This document shows, piece after piece, positions 56,708-64,000 of a DNA stretch of 64,000 nt. The notes below the pieces were generated by a model. The model did not search any database. It was not told the DNA's origin and was given only the letters and a program-made list of their open reading frames with translations. Position numbers and translations under genes: made by a program. Position 1 is the first letter of the stretch. Each line of letters starts with the position of its first letter. The stretch is from Notospermus geniculatus (Eukaryota; Nemertea; Pilidiophora; Heteronemertea; Lineidae), in assembly GCA_002633025.1 (NCBI GenBank), contig NMRB01001346.1, forward strand, positions 71,698 through 135,697. Reading direction: 5' to 3'.

Positions 56708-59700
56708 ATGACTATGCTACTGCGTGAAGAATACTCTGCGAATTACGATGAAGCAAAAAATCGAGCACCTACGAGGTTTACGTACAGATATGGCATGGTG
56801 GAGGAGGGAGGGCGAGCCAAAAGGACTTGGCATCTCGCAGCGATCGCTGGTAGTCCTGTTATGACGGTTGGAAAGCAGGCTTCTAACGACATCGAAGAAA
56901 CTCAATCGGAATACGCTCACTTGAGAGGTACAGATTCTGATAGTGATACTGACATACCAAAGGAACGAACGTTTTCGAATTACTCGGACCTTTACGGCAA
57001 CGAGGTGTGCAGCTCCGGTGAAACGCCAGGAGATTGTAAGACGTCGTCTTCTTACGCGGCATGTGAACGTGAAAGAGGGAGGAGAATTAAATATTTTGGA
57101 CAACGAAGCGATTTGGGCCATCTTGGGACATTTAATGCAGATTGTGAATCGATGCCCAAAATTGCACCTGGAGTTATCTTTCGAAAACAAATCAGTCAGA
57201 ACTCGGAGGGAAATTCTGACACGTCCGAGATTGAGAGTGAAGTAGGGGCGGCAGTCTTTGGTACTGCAAATTCGTGCAGCCAAATTCGTAATCGGTCTGA
57301 AGACGGCAATCAGCAAGAATACACGGCATATGGGTACAGTTTCTCTTGTCATGGTCCAAAGGAAAGGCAATATTGTGACCCTGTCGTAAAACAAGTTGAT
57401 GAGTCCGCAGTAAATGCTCCTGCCGATCAGAATCAAGGATACGTATCAAATAACCCCCGCCTTCATTTATCGGGGCGCGGGAAATCGCTGTCTAAGGCAG
57501 CCAAGAAATCTGGTTTAGGACGATCGGTCAATAGACCAAAACAAGCAGTGGCTCCGACTGCAAGGGAGCATAAACCGCCTGAGGAAGAGGGTGACTTGGA
57601 CGGTAAGATTCGTAGTCACCGACGTGATAAAGGGAAGAAAAATAGACGACTGCGAAGAATCTACGTAAATGGTCTTTGGATCCCAGTGCGAAGCGAGAAA
57701 GACATCAGGCAGTTATTCTCGACAGAACCTGTTGTATTCCTGGAACGGATACCAAAAGCGATTCTTCGCCGGCTGACAGGCAGTGGACGTCAGCAAGCGG
57801 GAAACGTTATGAACATTTTGGACGATTCGGGTCCTGGGATTGAAATGGAGGAAAATATCTTCAAAATAAAAGAAAATATTGCAAAGAGTGATTTCGATAG
57901 CTGCGAATACCCGATGGATTTGACAAATTACTCGCTTGGTGCACCGGATAAGATGTTTGAGGTGGACCAATCGGTGACATTCGATATTGACGCGTTGAGA
58001 AAAGCTTGCCAGAGTTACCGATCTAGTCAAAGTAATACTGGGCCAGATCCTGTAATATCTGGTTATATATCCGACGAGGAGAAAGCATTGAATAATACTG
58101 AACCAGAATATGTTTATTTCGACGAACCAAGAGATGATGACGAAGTTTTTCACGATCCGTACGATACAACTACTTTCACTGAGAATAGCAAATACTTAGA
58201 ATTTGAGGACATGAGGCCGGAAGTGGAGACGTTAAATGAGGGAAAGTGCGATGATGGCGTGGAGGATAGTTTAGCAGGTGCCACTGAAAATGATAGCAAT
58301 GAGGAACAGAAAGGAAATGAGGATAAAAACGGTGAAGATGCGAATCGCCCTGTGGGTCATTTTCCACCTGACGATGTATCTGATAATGGCGGCAAGTCTG
58401 GATCACCGAATTCCAACGATGACCAGTGTACATTACTCAGTCGGCATGACACTGATGAGAGGCAGAGGGATATGTATTTCAGAAACAGGGATAGTTTAGA
58501 CCCTTTTGAACCTTATTCACCGGAGTACGTCGACCACTCGCTGGAAAACTCGCCGAATTCCTCTCTGCTTGATAAGGGGAATGCGGAAAAAGGTTCCACG
58601 GGTCTTGTTTCACCCTCTTCTCCAAGTGTCCCTGTTATCGACGAGAGTTTTTCATTTGGCCGGCTACCGTCTATAGTAGAAGATGTCGACCAAGTGTCGC
58701 CGAGTCAAATAGATAAAAGCAAGGAGGCTGATTCTAAAGAGAGCGGAGATGGCCCATCTTCTCCACATGTCGTGTCATCCACGCCAGTAACAGCATCTGG
58801 CCAGACGATTATCATTGAAGAAATTAGTTCACCACAAAATGCCGTGTTGTTGAATGATCGAGTAGGTGAGCCTGTCGCGTTGAAAAGCAACAAGGAAAAA
58901 TATGATAAAATGGAGAAATCTCCGTTTGCTGGTGCCGAGAAAGAGGACAAAATTGCAAAATTTGGAAATGGAACAAATATAACGACAACACTTGCATCAA
59001 GTTCTATGCACCATGAAATCGCAGACGGCAAAGTACGCGACACAAAACAAGGTGATATTGATACAACGGAAGATGCGGAAAAGGATGGAGATTTCCATCC
59101 GGAAAAAAGCGATGATACTATGGATGCTGAGAGGATGGAGCCGTATCCGCTAAACATGGTCGAAAATATGAAAAGTACGGGCGAGAGGGATTGTGGTCAA
59201 ATACTCAATCAACCTATAGGCCGTAACGAACATGAGAGGTCGGAAAGTGGAGTTGATGAGTCACAGGAGAAATCACCTGGAGCTGATCAAGGTGACGAGA
59301 TCTACGACCTCTCAAACCGAGCAGTCCAATTCGTAATCTTCAACAACAATGAAAATGACACTGACTGTCAAACGGCCAGTACAATTGGTGAATTTGGAGA
59401 ATCATTTCCGTATGGATTTCAGATTCCTTCGTCTGGTACAAGTCAGTCGGATCAAAACAACCTCATCTCGTTTGCCGAGCTGGACGCTATTGAAAAAATG
59501 ACCAATGGTAACCTATCAGATGATGAGGTATTCCCAACGCTGGTCATCAACGAAGACACATCGAATTTAGGCAGTGCGACCAACGAATCGGCACCAGATT
59601 TGGTCATTGAGAGTGTCATATCATTGCAGAATGCTTCACAGACTTATCTTGATCAGAATTACTCTTTTAAAGATTTCAATATGGATATTAAAGTCGACGG

Positions 59701-60705
59701 TGACGACGAAGAGGCGGGAATGTTCGAAAGGGTCGAAACGAATCAGTTACGAAAAGAAGCCTCTTCCCCTTGTGGAAATATTTCGGAAATGAAGGATCAC
59801 ATGGATGATGACGAAGCGCTTGACATGACGTCATCCGCTGAAAGGACTCCCGCCCATGACAAGTGTAAATCGTCACCAGCATCGACAAGGACTGATGGTA
59901 GCCTTAAGTGTGTCCTGACTAAGGAGCGAGATAATGGCGAACAGGTCCGTTATGTAATAAAATCATTAAGTTCTGTGGATTCGGATGACCCTGCGCCATT
60001 TTTTACTCTCTCCAGGGAGGAGGGACGCCAATCCCCCGATCTGAACTCTCCAAACTGCTTCACATCACCAATCGAGATGGAACAGAAGGGAATGAATTGT
60101 GATGATCTTGGTTATGTTACTAGAGAAAAGGCGATTTGGTCCTGCTCGGCCCTTTCTAATGAAAGTAACAACGAGGAAACATCGGAGAGTCCGAAAGCTC
60201 CACCGAAAAGAGAGGAACCTGTGAATATTTCACAAAATCTAGATAAAACTTTGAAAAAATCACATGGCAAACCCAAATTATCTCTTGAGGTAAAGCGGCC
60301 TGTTGGAATAAATCGACACAACAAGAGTCCAGTACAAAGTAGATTCGCCAAACGTCCAGTGGTGCGAAGAAAGAGAATCTCTTCTAACTTGAAACAGTTC
60401 AATACACGTTCAAAATTGACCATGAAAATATCATGTCTCCCCGAGCATGGCCAAGTCAACACACCGAAAAAAATCAATGCAACAAAAAAACATTTGGCAA
60501 CTCCGAGGCAGGAAGTTGCCAGTGATGTGAGCTCTGACCTCAGTGACCTTGGGGAAAAGGTCGAGTCGATAATAATGGATAGACAATTGATTAAGAAACG
60601 GAAGAGAATAGCCAAAGGGGAAAGACGACGTAGTGAACCCACAGCAAAGAGTGCGAAGGTTAAAACGACGCAGGAAGAACTTCAACGAGATACCAGTACA
60701 GGTAC
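56708..60705 (+). CDS. 4-kb coding exon of an unrecognised charged, probably nuclear protein
   Basis: The frame is open from the ATG at 56708 (MTMLLREEYSANYDE) for about 1,333 codons. An acceptor (GTCGTTTACAG, near 56638) precedes a short 5' leader. The frame is closed upstream, so translation should start at 56708 or 56714. A two-codon upstream ORF, ATGCCATGA at 56702-56710, overlaps the start. The last codons run into ACAG/GTACGTAAGT, a strong donor; the stop at 60707 lies in the intron, so more exons follow. The protein is rich in D, E, S, N and K, with acidic tracts (TDSDSDTDI), one ordered-looking basic block (RRLRRIYVNGLWIPVRSEKD to PKAILRRLTGSGRQQAG, about residues 315-365), and a basic C-terminal part with KKRKRIAKGERRR, a likely nuclear signal. 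I do not recognise the family. Confidence 0.75.
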
Positions 60706-60860
60706 GTAAGTTTAGACTCGCAGGCACTCAGAAGAATACCGGGCCTATTGCACGTGTTGTACGTAGGCCAGCATCATGTCTGATACTAGCCTACATATAT
60801 ACACGCCTACATACGTATATTCTGCCATCTTGAAAAATATAGATTATCCAATATACTGTT

Positions 60861-61075
60861 GAGCACAAAGAACGACACACAAAATGATAATATAAAAGGA
60901 AACGTCGTCTCCAAATTTCGCAAATTTTCGACCCCAACCGCGGGGTCTTCCTCAGGCACTTTTGCTCCTTCCTCAGGCACTTTTACTACTTCTACTAGAA
61001 AGTGCCTGAGGAAGACCCCGGTTGGGGTAAAAAATTTGCGAAATTTGGAGACGACGTTTCCTTTTATATTATTGA
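60861..61075. mobile_element. Palindromic element with GACCCCAACC core
   Basis: The left GGAAACGTCGTCTCCAAATT and TTTCGCAAATTTTCGACC are mirrored at 61010-61067, and the outer TAAAAGGAAACG segments match too. The same family lies nested at 43476-43770. The right arm reads CTGAGGA, then AGACCCC-GGTT-GGGGT, then AAAAA; here the GAAA of the other copy is changed. Confidence 0.7.
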
Positions 61076-62046
61076 AAAATATAGACAAATAAGAAAGCAG
61101 CGTAAGTTACAACGCTGAGTATGATCTAAATTCGCCTCTTCACGATGTTGTCACAAAACTGTCACATAAATTCTTACACCACTTTTTATGGGCGTTCATC
61201 AAGTGGATGTTGAAGAGTGTTGGACATGATACGTCTCTCTGGCGAACGCATATGAAGTAACAAACAATCGGCGTATTCAGTATAAACTTCCCTGCATGTT
61301 TCGTACAGTATAGCTCACTAGTATGTCCTGTTTCATACAATCATTGGCGACTCTGCTGAGGTACGCTTGTTTCTGTCCAGAGAATTAAAGTGACGTACAT
61401 GTATATTAAAGGGTAGAGTCATACTTCTCGTTTTGCGCTTGTGCGTTCCCTGTGTTTATATGTGGTACCAGTAATAAAATTACTTTTTCTACCACCAACT
61501 CACATAGGAAACGGACAAGCGCAAAGCGCAAAACGCAAAGTAGGCCTATGAATTGGCCTCAACCTCTCAGTTAAGTTGGGTGGTGCAGTGGAAAATATAG
61601 CATTACCTTCCCCACAGAAGTACTGTCCTGTCAACTCGGAAATCAGACCTACAAACCACCCCAGGGGCCGTTAGTTTAAGGCAAATTTTACACTTAAGGG
61701 GTCGTATTCATAAAGCGGTTCTATCGAACCGTCTTGGGCTGATTCCAACTACAGTGGTTGACGATACTTGGAACCAGCCTATTTAAGATGGTTCTAACGA
61801 TAGAACTGCTTTATGAATACGACCCAAGATGTTTTATGCATACGGTCCCAGGTTGTTGATGAACTGGCTTATGTCATGCCGAATTACGGCAAACAGTTCT
61901 GGGTGGAGTTGAGTGGTCATATTGTCCAGTTACACAATGATCAGTGGATGGACTTTGAAGTGGAACCCGTATTAACCATCGAAGAGCCAACTACTGGCCG
62001 TTTTTTTCCATTTTAATTATCAATTCTTTCTGGGACGTATTAAGAG
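61076..62046. repeat. Foldback repeats, no gene seen
   Basis: 61436-61545 has CGTTTTGCGCTTGTGCGTT and GCGCAAAACGC-type inverted parts. 61698-61826 is a hairpin of GGGTCGTATTCATAAAGC and its complement, with inner CTATCG arms. No coding exon of the upstream gene was identified here. Confidence 0.5.
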
Positions 62047-62437
62047 GGCCATGTAGAATTAGCGGAATCAGCAGATCTGGCGGATTTAGCGGATTCTATG
62101 TAAAATTGAATAAATACAATGATGAATGGAAACTAATTAAGCAATATAATTTTTCATGTGTCCCACAGATTATAAAGGACCGCGAAAATACCTTTTACAA
62201 TCGGTAATCCAAACAGGGGCAACAAAAATGGTCTGCAGGAATAGTTCAGCCAGTTGCCGTTCGCGACGCTGTTGCAGCTTTCCCTTTATAACTTGTGCAG
62301 CATATAGAACACTTGAAAAATTATATTACATGTACTTAATTATTCCAAAAAATCCCTTTATTATCAAATCTTATTCAATTTTATACAGAATCCGCTAAAT
62401 CCACCAGATCTACTGATTCCGCTAATTCTACATGGCC
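62047..62437. mobile_element. MULE-like MITE, 391 bp, 9-bp target duplication
   Basis: Long inverted ends of about 65 bp begin GGCCATGTAGAATTAGCGGA. TATTAAGAG is present directly on both sides (62038-62046 and 62438-62446). Long TIRs with a 9-bp duplication fit the Mutator superfamily. It is AT-rich inside and has no transposase. Confidence 0.8.
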
Positions 62438-62580
62438 TATTAAGAGGCGATCTGCACATGGTCTGCCCTTCCTGAATGTGTTCTGTTCACAATGGAGACC
62501 TACATTTTGTAACATGTACCAAAATCCACCTGACAATCTTGTTAGTTGAAATTACCTTGGAAACTCTGTAAGCAGACGAG

Positions 62581-63220
62581 AGTCGCCTAATTTCCCTTGT
62601 GGCATGTTCCCTTGTTCCGTTAGGAAATAAGACCTGGCCTTGTGCCCGATGGGAATGGCCAGTAAGCAAATCAGAGGTTATTCTCTGTGGTGTGTCACAA
62701 GGTCACAAGTGAACCTAGTGCGGTATGGTATGTTCTCCCGTAGGATTTTTTCCTAAAGTTTATTTTTTTACTGTTTTGGCTTCAGTGAGGTTCTAACTGC
62801 CGAAAAAATGATGGGGTTCAAATTTTCTGACCCTTCCCTCACATTCTGGAGGACACCAATGGATGCAACAACTAAGCTTTGTACAGTAGAATGGGGGTCG
62901 ATGTACAGCTAACTTTTGATCAGAAAATTTGAACCCCATCAATTTCTGATAGTTTGGACACTAAGGCTTCCTTTACATTGAAGTATGCGGTATACGAAAA
63001 CGCCGGTGAACAATGGCTTCACGGTCATGACGGTCGTGAATCCTCGGGAAGCCTTTGTTAATCGGTGTTTTCATATACCGTATACTTCTATGTACAGGAA
63101 GCCTAAAGAAGCCAGAACTGCAAAAAAATCAACTTTAGCACAAAAATCCTACGGGAGCTGCTTTGTTGACGCACCACGCACTATTAACAGGGAACAAGGA
63201 AACATGCCATAAAGGGCTCC
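62581..63220. mobile_element. Large foldback with a nested MITE
   Basis: The outer arms are 62581-62790 and about 63110-63220, sharing GGCATGTT(T)CCTTGTTCC, CTCCCGTAGGATTTTT and TTTGGCTTC-like segments in inverse order. Inner pairs include GATGGGGTTCAAATTTTCTGA and its complement. A separate hairpin at 62968-63107 has ends GCTTCCTTTACATTGAAGTA and a complement. Confidence 0.65.
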
Positions 63221-63465
63221 GCACACTAGCGACTAAAATGGGGGCGACTACCGATGCGACTATTACCTCGCCTGCGATATTTACCTTTGAGATGGATCAG
63301 TGATGTTTTCCACCACATCACTGATCTTCCAAGGAGGCATTTGTCGCAATCGTGTCAGCAAAAATTGTAAAAACTGAAAATATGTTAGTCGCTTCGGTGG
63401 TCGCAAGGGCCGGTCGCCTAGAAAATCGCTCGAAAAATCGCCAGTCTGCGGAGCCCTTAAGGGAA
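63205..63465. mobile_element. MITE with AGGGCTCCGCACACTAGCGA ends
   Basis: The left end is AAAGGGCTCCGCACACTAGC and the right end GACTGGCG-like GCGGAGCCCTTAA in inverse. Central inverted ATCAGTGATG/CATCACTGAT arms form the loop stem. It is non-coding. Confidence 0.6.
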
Positions 63466-63664
63466 CAGCCTATGCATGGGCGATCTAAAGTACATCGGTT
63501 ACGTGACTGGCCTCGGGTTGAACAGATTATTTTATTGAGACACTCCACCATATGCAACATAAAAATAATCAATTAAGCCGTAACAAAGAGAGGCTATTCA
63601 TCAGCAATTAGTTGATGATCTAACGGGGGGGGGGTGTCAAGGGACTTGTCACTTGCTGGAGACT

Positions 63665-63860
63665 TGTGCCTGGGTCAAACTGGCCCTTTTTAAACGGAGT
63701 CGGTTCGATCCGGTTCGAGGCCAGTTCAGTTGCTTTTTGTACCGTGAAAAGGCCATGCGACCTGTACTATCCTTCCCCTTTCATGGTACAAAAAGTACAT
63801 GTAAGTCATGAACTGGCCTCGAACCGGATCGAACCGTCTCCGTGTAAAAAAGGCCAATGA
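63665..63860. mobile_element. Hairpin MITE, about 195 bp
   Basis: The arms CTGGCCCTTTTTAAACGGAG and CGGTTCGATCCGGTTCGAGG are mirrored at 63800-63855, with inner TTTTTGTACC/GGTACAAAAA. It is non-coding. The remaining 140 bp to the window end show no feature. Confidence 0.7.
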
Positions 63861-64000
63861 GAAAGATTTGTTGGCTATACTGGGCAATCTGCCATCCCTT
63901 GGGTCCTGTGAGGATGGTCTTTTCACTATAAATTTTAGGCCCGTATTTTAGAATGCTCCTCAACGTAAAAGAGTTCCTCGAGGCTATTGTTCTCAACAAG

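Noticed and set aside
56717-60727. Several antisense ORFs of 85 to 239 codons
   Set aside because: They are antisense shadows of the long plus-strand exon and lack recognisable features.

Overview
The window is animal genomic DNA: spliced genes, long introns, abundant inverted-repeat transposons and a tRNA-derived SINE. Frequent AGGCCT and ACATGT runs and high allelic polymorphism suggest a marine invertebrate, perhaps a non-vertebrate deuterostome. I could not fix the species. Single-base N joins sit next to near-identical duplicated stretches, so the assembly probably mixes two haplotypes.

Layout. 1-6.3 kb is repeat-rich, with one unassigned exon-like stretch. At 6.37-9.80 kb on the minus strand is a five-exon METTL27-like methyltransferase gene. 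Its third exon is split by a 628-bp hAT-like element flanked by an 8-bp target duplication. At 10.4-19.2 kb a tandem duplication of about 4.7 kb carries two long single-exon genes for TRPV-like channels, each with a related upstream module. At 20.4-33.6 kb on the minus strand is a KHDC4 (BLOM7)-like splicing-factor gene. I recover its N-terminal and Q/P-rich C-terminal exons but not the central KH exons. One exon appears twice around a LINE 3' end and an N, which looks like two alleles joined.

34-56.6 kb has no gene I can support. It holds many foldback elements and MITEs, several nested, SINE copies, a 0.95-kb TIR element, an array of inverted-repeat units, and a second haplotype-type duplication at 49.8-52.3 kb. 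56.7-60.7 kb is one 4-kb open exon on the plus strand for a charged, probably disordered nuclear protein I do not recognise. It ends at a strong splice donor, so the gene continues. A 66-bp stretch of this exon recurs at 54.6 kb. 60.8-64 kb is again dense in MITEs.

The genes do not form an obvious pathway. The most informative content is evolutionary: a mapped insertion in a coding exon, locally duplicated channel genes, and insertion polymorphisms readable from collapsed alleles. No virus-derived or toxin gene was recognised.
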